Shown: positions 28,926-42,159, counted from the first letter of the stretch. The stretch is 64,000 nt of DNA from Angiostrongylus vasorum (GCA_018806985.1 JADANN010000080.1:496001-560000), one strand, 5' to 3'. Made by a program: numbers and translations. The notes: generated from the letters alone by a model not told the origin.

Positions 28926-31560
28926 TTTGGATCCAAAGAGTAGGTAGAGCAGAAGAATTGTTGGTGCAACAAAGTCCAAGCACGTTTTCACAGTCACACT
29001 TGTCTGCGAAACCATAAGAATTCAGCCAGTGGTCCTCAACTCTATGGATTCCCAGGAATTATTTGCCAAATCTATTTTGTTTACAAATACTAATGTTCGT
29101 TGCGTACTCTGCCTTGCCCTTAGCCTTTCTGTTAAACGTACAGCGAAAGTATATACGAAGTCGAAAGAGCGAAAATGATGAGCGAACGACGTCCAATGTG
29201 GACAAATTTGAATCCGCTTGTTTGGATGAGCATACAGAACACTAATTGAAGTTAAATCACTATTGGCCTGACCTGAATTCTACAACTTATACGGCCGGCA
29301 GAGACAAAGTCGGATCTGATACTATCCTATACCCCTAGCCCTAGCTCAAATATCATTCCTTGCACAATCGTTCATTTGTTGTCAAGTTGATTCAGGGCAC
29401 AAGTTATTAATCTATCATTATTGTATCCACAAATGTCTGGATGATGGGCAGCATGAGTGAAACGATAGTTTGTTTGAATTTTCGGACGTCTCTAATAGAG
29501 AAAAAAAAGACTGCTGTACGGTCAGAAAAGTACACGAATCCTTAACAGTTAATATTAAACTGATTCTCTCACAGCAGATTCGGATTCACGTCCTTAGCGC
29601 TGCCATCAGCACCGTTCTCGATGGCATGGTTCACCTTGTTCGTTTTCGTTCTTCCCCATGTGCTCTTTCTCAGACATCTTCATTGTTTCTAGTTTCATGC
29701 TGTGAGTGCACACTCTTACCTGAGCACAGCGGTGCTTTTTTCGTAAGAACGCCCTGAGTAAATTCCGTATTCTAATTAGGGAGAGTGGAAAACATATTAT
29801 GTCAAGGAAAGGCAATAGCTGGTGGCACAACTACTAGCGTTGCTCAAATATCATTCCCGCTTCATTTCCCAACACGGTCCACGGTATTTCAAAAGAATGC
29901 TCTTGCTATGAAACGAATAGCAACCTAAAAGCATAACTGGTATGGTTCACCTCTGCGGCTTTTGAAGAGAAAATAAGCGGTTAACCTAGTTAATAAGTTC
30001 AAGAGCTGAGAAAACGAGGAGCACTCCAACTCGTAGTCCACATTTTCAACTTCATATATGAGAAAGCTAAATGCTATGAAAGCATGAAAGTGTGGACAAC
30101 GTTTAAGAAACGAGCCATCGTGAGGTGATTCCAAAGTACCTCGTATCACCTGACTACTTCTGGCCTCCTTTTCGCCAACAATGTGCAATTTTACACTAAA
30201 TTTGGCTTCAAATAGGACGTGAATACATCTGGTGAGGTTAAAACTGTCTCACCATTGTGATCACACTATACCAGTTATATAGAAAAGTCGCTATGAGTAT
30301 CTTCTGCACCCACAAATGTGGGACGAACGTTCTGCAGTATACTATGTGAAAAACATTAACTTGGTACATTCCATCAGGAAAAAGTGGGAAGCAATACCAC
30401 AACAAATGTGGAGCGAAAATAGCACACTAAAAACTGTGGGTGTGAAGGTGGACTAAAGAGCGCAAGTGTTAAAACAAATAAAAAGACAAGCAGGCGAGAG
30501 GGAAACGTAAGAAATGCAACCAACGTAGCAGGTCTAATGAGATCAAACAAAACTTATTACCTGAAGAAATGCTCACTTCCAAGCGGCCGCACCAGTAGAC
30601 ATTGTGAGAGCGCTTGAGTTCATTACTAAATACTTGACAAAACCAGCTACATCACCCACTGACGGTTGTAAAAAGCAGTGCAAAAGAGACTAAAAATAAA
30701 GAGAACGTCGTTCCATAAACACAGATAGTAGCAGTCAGCCGTAGGAACTCTTCGCACATGCGCGCAACAAGATGGTGCAGTTGTCTTCAGCACTTCATTG
30801 TAACCAATGACGACGTCGAGCTTGAACAATCAGGCGGAATAGTTGCTAGTGGAATCGTAAGCGTGGAAAGCAACACGAAGGAACAAGGAAAGACGGTTAT
30901 TTTCATGATGTCATGAACAAGACATCACGCCACTTGTAAGTCTGCAGTTCCTTGCAGCTCTTTTTCAGCTTTTCTAAAGACTACAAAGCAAAGAAACGAA
31001 AAGAATAACGACAGCAACTTAGAAGAACACCTGCGAACTATTTTATCTTAGGCATGGTCGCCACCAGGATCGAACCACAAAGTGGAGACTAGGCATGGGG
31101 GGTTCGGAAACCATTGCTATCCCTACAATTGCTAAATATTGTCAGGTTTAATTATGTCCACTTTCAAAACGCTTCACAGAATCGCCAGTTCACTTCAGAA
31201 TCTTGTCATTGAACCATGACTAGCATAAATTGTGAAACTCGATGTAATTAGCACAATGACAACAGTTATATTCTTGTACAATCAAATTTCGTACCGAATT
31301 TAAGTGGAATTATCCACATTGATGACGCGGGCAAGTTCTTTTTACGATACGGTATGTGGGCAGCGATTCTGTAGCTGCACCAGACGCACTATATTTCTAC
31401 TTTCAATCTCGCGATTTTCGGTACGAAAACCATCTAGAGTCCACAAACTCGGTGCGATTCAGACTATCCTCCGATTTTCTTTTATTTCGCAGCGCTTTTT
31501 GTTTAAGAATTAATCGTGGAATGTCCTTATCCGCGTGTTGGCTCTTTATGTGCTGACGAT
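28926..31560. other. No gene recognised
   Basis: I found no domain, splice-supported exon or family repeat in these 2.6 kb. Confidence 0.4.
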
Positions 31561-31580
31561 TTCTTTATAGTTTTTCGTAG

Positions 31581-31721
31581 GTGGAAGTGTCGTGTATCTT
31601 AAGAGGACATCGAAGGAAAGTTACGGATTTTTCAGAGATCGACCGACATATGGATGAAATGCAAGGTGCAATTGCGTTATACGAGAGCCGATCGGGTCTG
31701 CTACTTTACTGCCAGGCTGGT
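31581..31721 (+). CDS. Exon-like open segment, unidentified
   Basis: After the acceptor-like TTTTTCGTAG the frame reads VEVSCILRGHRRKVTDFSEI and continues DRHMDEMQGAIALYESRSGL up to LLLYCQ, with ordinary protein composition. It has no good donor (CAG/GCTGGT) and I know no family. The open frame then runs into a family A repeat at 31861. Confidence 0.25.
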
Positions 31722-31860
31722 GCGTTTTATACCACAAACTTTGTCAAAATTTCTTTTAAATGTAGTTCACTTATTGCACCTTTTTTCATGTTGAAAAACA
31801 AAAGTCTTCTGTGCACTGATGAGTATATGAGTTCATTTGTGGTCTCTTCTGTTACATTTC

Positions 31861-32240
31861 CTTCCAACGGCTTACCGCCTCATCGTGGCTGGGAGGTGTT
31901 TCTGGGTGTCGGGGGTGCGATGTACAGTGGAGAGATTCATCTACCTGACACACCCTGCAGGCTGAGAAGGAGTCCGGCGTTTCAAACAGAAAGCCTAGCT
32001 AAGAGTTAACCAATACCAGAATTCATCTCCGTTCTAGTATTAAAGTGGCTAATCTCCCACTGATCCATAAGCGCTGTGACTGCCTGTAGTGGTGAAGACC
32101 TGAGGCAGACTTTGGCCGGAAAGACCTCTGGATTCCACAGAACCACAATGGCTTAACCAGCAAATCTCCGAAAAATGGAGATTATGCTGGGGCTCGCACA
32201 ACCAGCGAAGACGGGCCATTCAAGCACCAAGTATCAAGTA
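31861..32240 (+). repeat. SINE-like repeat family A, copy 3
   Basis: Full length, plus orientation: head CTTACCGCCTCATCGTGGC, middle CCAATACCAGAATTCATCTC, tail GGCTCGCACAACCAGCGAAG then CAAGTATCAAGTA. Confidence 0.85.
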
Positions 32241-33735
32241 TCTTCTACGTTCCAGACTCTTCTCTTATATCTCGTCATGTGAGGTTATTGGGCTTGTTGC
32301 CTTTTGCTTTCTCGCTCCATTTCATTCTTCAATTTCTTCTAATTCCTTCGAATCTGCCTTTTATATCTGGTAAGAGGTTGCGATCGCCTCAGTTAAACTG
32401 GGAAGACAGTACGAGTTTGCAAACTAGTGCTAGTTCAAAGCCTCGATAATCACTGTATTTCTTTTTACTTTGGATTTTGTTCACTCACTTCTACGGTTTG
32501 GTTAAACAGTGCAGTTTACTGCAGTTACTACTATTATCGCTCTTTCTTATTTTTTGAAAATTACTGTGAACAAATTCACTTTGCCACTCGATTTTCACCT
32601 TCATCCCTCGGTTCGGACACTTTCACGGATGATGATGGGTACCAATAACTTTGCCTGTATCGCCGACGAGTGTGGTATTTCATCAACAACGCTTTCAACG
32701 AGCAAAATGCTCCCTAAACACTTACACGAAGAGTGTTGTGCTCACGGCTTGGAGTTCGGTGCCTGGCACTGAAACTGGCAGATTCTCTCCACCTGCCACC
32801 ACAGTGGCAGTCGAGATGCGCTTTGAATAACTTCATACATCGAAAAAATCGAACTCTGAGAGCTTGCCCATGGCAGACTATGTTTCACAGATACAGCGCG
32901 AGTCAGGTGATTGCGCACGTGTTCAGGTTACTGAGCCAGCGTCTTTCCGGAAACAAATTCTTTCGAAAAAAAACAGTGTTATAAACACGTTCGATTAGTT
33001 CGCTTAGCCGTAGCTCAGCTCAATCATTGATATGATAGCTTTTCTGAGACAGTGATGGACTGCATGGAAAGAAACCATCGTGGATTTGTGCTTATTTTAT
33101 CTCAGATAACTAACAGTTGTCCTCTGCTGCAGCCTGCTAGCTGAACTGTAGTGACAACCAAATATTTAAATCCTCATAAGTGATGCACTGTTACGGTAGT
33201 TCCATTGTGTGATGAGATAATCTATGCTGTCGATAAAATTTTCCGTTGTAGTGGTTGAAGAATTGAATGCTTGGATAGCCGCCCTGGATAACGGCTACGG
33301 TGGGCTCCTCTTGCAGCAACATGTCTCGATGCAGTTCATCGGAATCATATTGCGTGCCATCGCTTGCCTGGTGGAAAATACTGATTTCGCACTACCACCA
33401 CCTTAAAGACCAATTTTATCGTACATTTATGCTTGGTAGTGCTTTGTGTTCTCGTTTCTAATAAACGTTGTTTGTTAACTGAGCGATGTGCCGTGATGAG
33501 TACATTTCGACCGTTGTTCCCAGCGTAGAATTGATTAATGAAACGAAAAGGAATTTCGTGTCTTTCATTTCATAAGTCACTTCTACTGAAAAACCTTTGA
33601 GAGTAGAGTAATCAGAGACCAGAGACCGACGAGTATCTCGATCTGTTCTTACCCAATTGCTTAATATTTCAAAATATTTGAAGATCTACTACATGTGATT
33701 GGTATGGATCAATGTAAACATCTTTTTATCTAGGG
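32241..33735. other. Weak exon-like segments only
   Basis: Between 32637 and 32990 a plus-strand frame reads SVVLTAWSSVPGTETGRFSP, PATTVAVEMRFE, a stop, then LHTSKKSNSESLPMADYVSQ. The composition is Ser/Thr-rich and protein-like, but there is no recognised domain and a stop interrupts it. The frame at 33224-33406 shows no motif. Confidence 0.22.
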
Positions 33736-33962
33736 TTTGCTGGGAGTATTTGCGGTGGTGATACCGATCAGTATCCTCAAGGCCCTAATTCAATCCGCAC
33801 AGGCTTAGCCAAGTCGCCCATCCTACTGAACACCGAAACTGGTACTTCACCAACATTATTCGGACCGGCTCATCTCCTGCAGCCCACAAATACTAGTGAA
33901 ATACTAGCGTGGTTCGGGGACGTGCATGTTCCAAGTATGGATGGAAGAACGCGTACTCAGAA
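33736..33962 (+). CDS. Exon-like open segment without start codon, unidentified
   Basis: Preceded by a good acceptor (CTTTTTATCTAG), the frame stays open for about 90 codons: GFAGSICGGDTDQYPQGPNS, IRTGLAKSPILLNTETGTSP, TLFGPAHLLQPTNTSEILAW, FGDVHVPSMDGRTRTQK. A possible donor is AAA/GTGCGT at about 33963. The composition is that of a flexible extracellular or disordered protein region. I recognise no domain and cannot link it to other exons. Confidence 0.33.
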
Positions 33963-34395
33963 AGTGCGTGGAAACAAGGCAGAATTTTTTTTGAGTTATG
34001 AATGAGCGGGAATAAGATATGCGTTATCTCCTTCCCTCATATTTTCAGTATTCTGGAAGCTAAGGGTGCAGAAAAATAATGTGCAGAATTGTTGTTGGTC
34101 TTCTTTAAAACGTCGTTAGGGTTAGTCTAAGTAATTCGGCGCTTCAACCAAGAACCCAATCCAGAGGTAAAGTGACGTCAGAGCCGCCTAATTACAAGGA
34201 AGAGAGCTTTGTCGCAAACCAAATTCCCGCATGCTGTTGAGGTTGACAACAAGAAAAGTTGCTGGAAAAGCCCTGACTAGATCACAGGAAGAAAACGTGC
34301 CCAATAAACAGAACACGTTTCAGGTGAACGTTGCGCTGATGCTTTCGCTATCTGTTGATATTTAGCCATTCAGGCATCGAGATATCTTACCTGGC

Positions 34396-34765
34396 TACTT
34401 GGACGGTCCATCCTCAATGATAGGCGGGTCCCAGCATATTCTCCATTTTTAGAGTTTAGCTGGTTTAGCCATTGCGTTTCTCTGGAGTCACGATCGGCCT
34501 GACCAAAGTCTGCCTCATTTCTTCACCACCACAGGCAGTCGCCACCTTGGTGGTTTAGTGGGAGATCTGCCGTCATGTGACTAATTTGATAGCAGGACGG
34601 CGGCAAATCCCGGTATAAGTTTACTCTTAGCAAGGGTTCCTGATGGAAACGCCTAACTCCTTCTCAGCTCGGGAGACCCAGCTAGGAGATGAATCCCAGC
34701 TGTACATCGGAGTCCAATACCCAGGAACACCCCTTAGCCATGATGAGGCGGTAAACCGTTGAGAG
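34396..34765 (-). repeat. SINE-like repeat family A, copy 4
   Basis: Full length, minus orientation; tail ACTTGGACGGTCCATCCTC at the left and head GATGAGGCGGTAAACCGTT at the right. Confidence 0.85.
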
Positions 34766-34807
34766 AAACGTCCATCATAGTGTCTTGATAAGGTAGAACA
34801 CTACTTC

Positions 34808-35300
34808 ATGGTACTGGAATTGTCGACATCAAAACCAGTTGTATTTGTCACTACGTCTACTGAGCACTGCTTTCGTGTACCGATCCATGAACTTGTGCCC
34901 AAATTGCATAAAAATTTTTCTTCGAGTATGGATTCCTCCCATCTTCAGTCATTGCCTGACTATGCAGTTTGTACAAAATCGATATGCTTTAGTTGGTGAT
35001 TTTATTTTAATGCATCCAAAGATGGGAACGAGGCCTTCGAAATCGTCCGAACAAGTGCCGTCCACCATATCATTTAAGTTGTCCCTTAGTCGTTTTGGAG
35101 CCCTTTGTTATTTAAAGCGACATAGAAGCTTGTTAATCGCAGATCTTACAGTAGCTCAAAACCTGAACCCCCCACCCCCGCCCCCTATAACAGAAGCTGA
35201 ATACGGCCCACTTGACGTACGCATTCTAGCCACCTCCTTCTTTGAACTTTTGGCCGATTCGATCCACACAGTACACTTGGTAAACACGGTAAAGCCTTAA
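34808..35300 (+). other. Overlapping open frames, coding status unclear
   Basis: Two plus frames overlap: 34808-34999 (ELSTSKPVVFVTTSTEHCF) and 34839-35300 (153 codons, with NPPPPPPITEAEYGPLDVRI). The second is the longer, but the proline run is a C-rich tract and no domain is visible. Possibly one exon with a homopolymer error; equally possibly chance. Confidence 0.2.
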
Positions 35301-36670
35301 AACATCTCCTGGCCCGAATGTACATAAATATAATCACTTGTGCCATTGTGCTGATTACCAGCTCCACATGGACGTGGGCAGCATCCCTTGAATCCACACA
35401 CGTTACGTAGACAATTCACCTGTTAGTGGAATATCTCTGTATTTTTAGATTCAAAGTTTGCTTTCTATGCGAATTGGTTCCTTTGTCCAACTAAGTCATT
35501 TACGTGTAACTCCCACGTCCGACTTTCTATTAACCTCGGCATTGATTGAATAATTCTTTCTACTTGGTTGAATGGTTGAATGGTTTTAGTTTCAGATTAG
35601 GGTTAAGGCAGTCGCCAATTCTACAATTACTCCAGGAAGAGTAGTGCTTCTAATCATCAATAGTGAGCAATTCAATCCTATTTATATTTGTCGATATACG
35701 TGTTTGCTCAACAAGAATACGAATCATTTACGTGTTTTCTTTCTAAGAAATGAGTGGCAAATGAACAAAATTCTTAGCTGGAGGAATCTAAGATCGAAGT
35801 ACGAGGGTAAATATTTTGTTCTTCACTGCGTTTCGTTTTCGTGAACTTTTTTTGCGCTGACAATTTAAAACCGTTGTTTGCTTCTCTCGGTTTTCGAACA
35901 GAACCTCCTCTTACGTTGAATTTCTTTCTAAGACACTAATAGTTTAACCTTCAAGACATTGCACCAATTATCCCTAATGAAGCGCAAGCAGACATTTTGT
36001 TTCTGAGGAACCCTCGTTTCAGGTTCCACAAAATGTCATGCTTTCTTTCTGTTTGCATCTTCAATATTGGAGAGCACCTGCGTTCACCTGAATAATGCTT
36101 GATTTAAAAAGAATGGAATCATCAGTAAAGACAACCTGTATTTGCCTATTTTAACCATCGAATCACCGTCGATGGTCTTCAGGATCAAACGTCTCTCTTG
36201 TACCGCCACTCCGGCACGGCGATCGTTTTCTTGTGCACTCCCGAATGAACATCAACTTTAATGGCCACCACAAAGGAAGCCTCTTCTTCTGACTCTGTTG
36301 GTCCAAACCAACTGGGCGCTGCATTTCGCTAATCGCTGCGCAACACACGCACACGCACACGTAAGCGAATACGTTTGTGCTTAACTGTGACGTCTAAGCA
36401 CTCGAAATTTCCTTTAATGAGTTACATAAGTGGTCCAATCTTGCAGAACTTGTTTTATCCTTTATAGGCATTGAAAAGCGTTGTCGGTCAAATAATGCTG
36501 CGCAACCAGCTTTTTAAACATATCTTTTGTCGTTGTTTTTGGATCCAATAGCACTCTCTATCAGCAAGATGGTCCGCAACTCCAAAAGTCCACAACAAAG
36601 CAGTAGATCCATTCCAAATTGGTTGCGTTCGATGATCTAAGGCACCTCTCAGTTCTACGACTACTCTCCG
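35301..36670. other. No gene recognised
   Basis: No motif-bearing frame and no matched repeat. Confidence 0.45.
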
Positions 36671-36706
36671 CCGTCCTCGTCTCGTCCTCGTCCTCGTCCT
36701 CGTCTC

Positions 36707-36745
<39 letters not shown>

Positions 36746-37515
36746 TCGTCCTCGTCCTCGCCCTCGTCCTCGTCCTCGTCTCTCGTCCTCGTCCCCGTCC
36801 GTCCTCATCTCGTCACTCGTCTGTCCTCGTCCCGTCCTCGTCCTCATCCCGTCCTCGTCCTCATCCTCGTCCTCGTCCTCGTCCTCTCGTCCTCGTCCTC
36901 ATCCCGTCGTCTCGTCCTCGTCCTCGTCCTCGTCCTCGTCTCGCCTGTCCTCGTCTCGTCCTCGTCTCGTCCTCGTCTCGCTCTGTCTCATCTCGTCCTC
37001 GCCCTTGTCCTCGTCACTCGTCCTCGTCCTCGTCATCGTCCTCGCCCTGTCCTCGTCCTCGTCCTGCCCTCGTCCTCGTCCTCGTCCTCGCCCTCACCTC
37101 GTCACTCGTCACTCGTCCCGTCCTCGTCCTCGTCCTCGTCCTCGTCTCGTCTCGTCCTCGTCCTCGTCATCGTCCCCGTCCTCGTCCTCGTCCTCACGTC
37201 CTCGTCCTCGTCCCCGTTCGTTCTTCCATCGTCCTCCGTCCTCGTCCTCGTCACTCGTCCTCGTCTCATCCCTGTCCTCGTCCTCGTCCTCGTCCCGTCC
37301 GTCGTCCTCGTCCTCGTCTCGTCCTCGTCCTCGTCCTCGTCGCTCGTCCTCGTCCTCGTCCTCGTCTCGTCCTCGTCATCTCGTCTCTCGTCCTCTGTCC
37401 TCGTCCTCGTCCTGCTGTCCCTCGTCCTCGTCCTCGTCCTCGTCACTCGTCCTCGTCCTGCTGTCCTCGTCCCTGTCCTCGTCCTCGTCCTCGTCCTCGT
37501 TCCTCGTCATCGTCA
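36671..37515. repeat. CCTCGT hexanucleotide satellite, ~0.85 kb
   Basis: Imperfect tandem array with the unit CCTCGT on the plus strand and many one- or two-base slips (CTCGT, CCGT, CACTCGT). It produces spurious long frames on both strands: Ser/Pro/Arg/Val-rich on plus and Arg/Thr/Glu/Asp-rich on minus. Confidence 0.92.
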
Positions 37516-37540
37516 TCCGTCATGCATCTGTCATCATCGT

Positions 37541-37740
<200 letters not shown>

Positions 37741-38002
37741 TCTGTCCTATTCTCGTATTCAATTCCTTCAGACTACTGGACAGAAGCTGTACAAGATTTC
37801 TCCCTGTAGTTACCGTCTTCAGCTCCTTCTTGTTTACTCTGGATGAACAGTGAGCAGTGAAGATCAATTCCTCTACTTCTCACTCAGTTTTGTCGTATGA
37901 ACTCCACTTCATCGACCAGCAACTGGTTGTCTTCTACTTCTTGGTCGCTATGATCAATCTTACTTGTCGTATGGAATGCGAGGGTGTAAAAGGAAATAAA
38001 AA

Positions 38003-38280
38003 AGGATGGAGCTCTCGGCGTTGATCAGTCCCTGTGGGATGTGCCATGCATTCGAGCTCATTAAGCATCGCTGGAGGTGACTGAATGCATATCTGGCCTT
38101 AACAATGACCCACAATGGCCCTGCCGATGTACCGAGTTAGTGCTGCTATCCTTTCAGTCACGTCCGGTACCCAATTACCGACCACGGAGGGATGGAGGGC
38201 TTGGTGAGTCTGGGGCGCAGGATCGACCCCACGTGTATTGCCTGGGCCCCTCTGACCACTGCGTTCTACGCGCCCGTTCA
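38003..38280 (-). repeat. SINE-like repeat family C, copy 2
   Basis: Well-preserved copy. On the minus strand the head at 38275-38215 reads GAACGCAGTGGTCAGAGG and GGGGTCGATCCTGCG, resembling tRNA A and B boxes; then comes CCAAGCCCTCCATCCC, and the other end is GATCAACGCCGAGAGCTCC with a GGATAAAGG-like tail. Confidence 0.75.
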
Positions 38281-39564
38281 AGAGTATAAAAATGCGCGGA
38301 AACACCGAAATACACCACACGCATGTTGGAAAAGTGTCTGTCAAAAGGCCAAAAGAGCAATGATTGAGAGTTGGGCTAGACTTTTTTCACACAGTGGTTG
38401 GGAATGTTCTAAAAACCTGATCGGACACATCGAAGAGACTGTTGTTAGCGAAGACGGTAGTGAAATATCTTCTATGACAATAACAGAGCCAATGGGGATA
38501 GTGCTATGCTCTGAAAGAAGCACATATGCAATAACTTGGCTGATTCCGTCTCGTGGCTGTTCCACAGTGTGAGTAACAGAGACTGGTGATAACGATCAAA
38601 GCTGCTCGACATCTCAATTTCTGATTGTCCCTCGTCCTCAGCGAGAAATTAGGGAGAAACCCACGAAGTCCGCATAGAACCTACCGATCTTGTCACATGC
38701 AAACATTTTCAAACCACACCAAGCCTCTTTCTGATCCATATTCGGTCTGGGAACGAACGACACGTGTGTTGAAGGACATCGCGTATGTGCTGCATTCCGT
38801 GACTGCACATTACACACGGATTCTAACGGCGTAATGGAGTTTTATAGTTGTGACGTTAGTGAGGGTCCGTGTGTAACGTCTTTCTGCATCGTCTCCTTTT
38901 GTCCTTGTGTTGATAGTGTTGTTTTCAGAGAACGACACATTCAAACTGCTCTTTTTCAGTGCAATGAGTTGGAGTCGTTCGTTGTGGTGTAGTGTTTCAG
39001 ACGTCATTGGTGTCCACAGCCAATTTCTGTTCTTTTTCCAAACCAGAACTCACCTCACTCGAGCAACAATCCCTTGACGACTGCGTCCAGTTTCTAATAA
39101 GGTTCGCATTAGTTCATCCATTCGTAGTCCTGCTATTTCTCATCAATTCAGTTGCATAACTTCTCGTAAGATGCTAGGATTCCTTTCATCATACAAATGC
39201 TTTTCCTTTATTGTTCTTTATGCTAATGATACCCAAGACAGTGATAGCGTTCAAGTTTGCTTTGACTTTTTAGGTTTTTGTGACTGATTGCACCAGAACT
39301 TGAGGAAAGCATTCCTTCGTGGAAGCTTTCACCAAAAATTTTCGAACGCTCTCAAACGGCATCTCATCTGGCGAATTCATTTAAGGTGCTGTGCTTTCAT
39401 GAGGCGATTTTCGTTTGTCGAATACGGTCATACAAAACTCGTCTTAGTTTTCAGAAGCACAGCGTCAAAGAAGGTTTCCGATGTAAGACCGTGTGCAGTT
39501 GTGCTGTGGAACTGCGCCAGATGTTTGTCGTAGCCATCTTAAAACTTCCAGAATGTTCGCCTTA

Positions 39565-40247
39565 CTAGGATACCGAACAGTCTGCTGTTTCTAATCTTTT
39601 ACGTTCTGTTCGGACACCTCTTGATTCTTCATTGCCCTGGCTACGACATGTTGCCGTTGCTTCTGCATCAGACGAGAAGCGCGTCGTTGGGTAGCTTCCA
39701 ATGTAAGTAATTTTGTTTTCGTACTCGCGTCTTGGTATGTTTGGAAGGCTGAATTGAAATCCTTCCAGACGTTCCATTACTGCCTCCTTAAAGTTTTCTG
39801 GATGCAGGGAATGAGCCATATAGCTTCTTTCTCTCGTCATGTCGCAAAACAGTTTAGGATTCGCTAACACATAGCCGTTCATGGTCGGCTCTGCTTGGTA
39901 TAATCGGTTCATCACTTTTGTGAGGCAGTATTTCTCAGCCATGCCGAAGACGAGCACTTCGTGCAAAGCCAATGTTCGTTGGATTTGGAACCTTATGGTA
40001 GATATCTGTGAATTAAATTTAATGCTGCTTTACACTCATTACATTTCAGAGTACGCAGTTGGGGATAATATTGCTGAGTGATTTTCTTCGTTGTAGAATT
40101 CTCCGATGCCATGAAAGAATGGAGAGTTCTGAATGCCAATGGTCGAAAATGAAACATGTGAACACTACTAGACGAGAAATGTTTAACAGACACACTTGCT
40201 TCGATGGAAAATTGGGTCCAATGGAAACAAGCAGAAGGCGCTTGCAA
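39565..40247 (-). other. Unidentified minus-strand open frames (135 + 84 codons)
   Basis: Frame 39972-39565 has 135 codons with a balanced, protein-like composition (EKYCLTKVMNRLYQAEPTMN, HPENFKEAVMERLEGFQFSL, ENKITYIGSYPTT) and no low-complexity bias. Immediately upstream, 40247-39993 has 84 codons with a CNEC pair. They could be pieces of one gene or of an old transposon. I recognise no domain and no splice sites that join them convincingly. Confidence 0.3.
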
Positions 40248-40253
40248 AGGTGA

Positions 40254-41620
40254 CTAGTTAAGTCCGCATTACTTCAGTTCTATGGTTTTTCCTGTTTTCA
40301 CAGGAAATTTCAAGCAGCACTTTATATGGTCAAGTTTTACCAGCGTTTATAAAATTTTGCGCTGAAGAAATGTGAGAAATGCAGTACGAAATTTCTCAGG
40401 ATGACCATATTCCCCAAGAGACGGTGATTCGAATAGTAGTAATTTTTCTCTTTATTGCTGTCCGCTTGGTTTTGGCGCATCTGCACATCTGTTTTCCTTC
40501 CTTCTCTCGTTTTCCTGCTAATCCTAATGAGAGAAAGCTACTAGTATCTAAGTTCTGTTGCAGAGGAAATGCCTCGAGCTCACGGAAAACCTGACCTGGA
40601 TCGAGGATTGTTTGTGCGAGGAATAATGGAAATGACAGAAAGCATCCAAAAACAAAAAAAAGTGAGAATATTAACGAGGTGAAATGGTCTCGTAATATTG
40701 TGCCTTAAGTTGATTATTTTCGTTATTTGGCGTGCTTTGTTTAAAATCCCTGTGCATTTACTGTCACCTGTGTTGTAGCTGTTAGCTACCAACTATTCGT
40801 TTTTTCAAGTGTTCTTTGATGCCTCGCCAGGGGAACTGAAATGGCTCATGGCTCACTCAGGAACTCCATCGCACATTCAATGCAATTGAGGGACCTTCTT
40901 CAATTTAGAGGTTTGTTTTTCCCAGCTGTATTTTGCAAGCAGTGTTTTGTTTCTGCCTTATTTCGGGCAATGTAGTTTGCATTTGGCAGGATTCCGCTGA
41001 CAGTAAAATATGTACCTTCACTAGTGTTCGATGGGTTCGCTGTATATACCTTGTGTTTTAATGGCTTAAGAGAAGCTTCATATTTTTTTTCTGGAATGAT
41101 AAGACGGGGTTTGGTCGACAATAAATAACCCGCCGCCATAACTAGCCTGTTGAAAAAAACGAACAACACGGATGTGTAGGTGATAGGGATGTATTTTGCC
41201 TCAGCATGTATGCGTTAATTAATAGACTTAACGCCATCTTCTCGAAAATTTCCACTGTTCTCAGCATTGTTAGGCGTTAAAACTGTTTTACTTCAAAACT
41301 CCGTTTTTTAAGGTGCCAACGGTTTATGAAGTAAAGAGCGTTTCAAAGTTCATATTTTCATTTAATTTTGTCACTGTGAAAGATCACACAACGTTTTGAA
41401 GGAGGATGAAGATTGAAATGGAGAATGGACGTACAAGTTGTTTCGAAAGCTGGGTGGTGGTCGAGGCCATCGAATGAAATGGAGCTCTCGCACGACAAAA
41501 TGATTGGTCTGTTAACCTTGTTAGTTCTTCCTTTAATTTGCAGTTTTTGTCTTCTAGGCTTTAATCTTTAGAGTTGGTGTACTTGTTGTGGAAAGCGCTG
41601 GGCATGAAAAAGACTAAATC
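40254..41620. other. No gene recognised
   Basis: No motif and no repeat matched. Confidence 0.45.
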
Positions 41621-41919
41621 CCCATTCTCGTGAATGTGCACAATTATTCATCGCGTATGTGGTTTTATGGGCGTGCAAGTGGCATCGATCGCCCTCCCCA
41701 AGCTTGCCGAGCCCTCCATCCCTTCGGGGTCGGCAAATTGCTACCACACCTGTCTTTGAGCATAGCAGCACTAGCTCTGTACATCGGTAGGTCACCGCGA
41801 TCATTATAAAGGCCAGATATGCATTCATTCACCTCCAAAGATACCTAATAAAGTCGAACCAATGCCTCATTCCTCAGGGATTGATCAACGCCGAGGGCTT
41901 TATCTTTTATCCTTTTTAT
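41621..41919 (+). repeat. SINE-like repeat family C, copy 3
   Basis: Plus orientation. Head around 41660-41700 (GTGGCATCGATCGCCC), then CCGAGCCCTCCATCCCTTCG, GGCCAGATATGCATTCA, and the end GGGATTGATCAACGCCGAGG followed by CTTTATCTTTTATCC. Confidence 0.75.
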
Positions 41920-41966
41920 GCCGGGGCCCGCACAAGCAGCGAGGATAGGCCGTCCAAATATCCAAG
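41920..41966 (+). repeat. Shared LINE/SINE tail fused to a family C copy
   Basis: GCCGGGGCCCGCACAAGCAG, then GAGGATAGGCCGTCCAAATATCC, is the tail module of family A and of the 15.6 kb LINE, here joined directly to the end of family C copy 3. Confidence 0.7.
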
Positions 41967-42159
41967 TAAGTATTTTAGTAGCACACAACAGATTATGCAA
42001 ATGTACTTCACCAAACTTTTATTCACGAACTAGCTTTCGTTTCCGAAATAATTTGAACAGAAACGTTTTTTAAGTCAAATTATGTTAACACCCGCAGTAT
42101 AGATTTAAAGTGATCGCCGAAATATTTCCTTTCCTTATTTTCTGCTCTAACTCCATGGC

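Noticed and set aside
28562..29015. Three overlapping minus-strand frames rich in His, Thr and Tyr
   Set aside because: They cross the TGTATG/TGTG microsatellite, which explains the composition.
31581..32009. 142-codon frame as one protein
   Set aside because: The second half (after about 31861) is family A repeat; only the first part could be an exon.
35150..35190. Proline-rich motif as evidence for a protein domain
   Set aside because: The six-proline run comes from a C-rich tract and no domain surrounds it.
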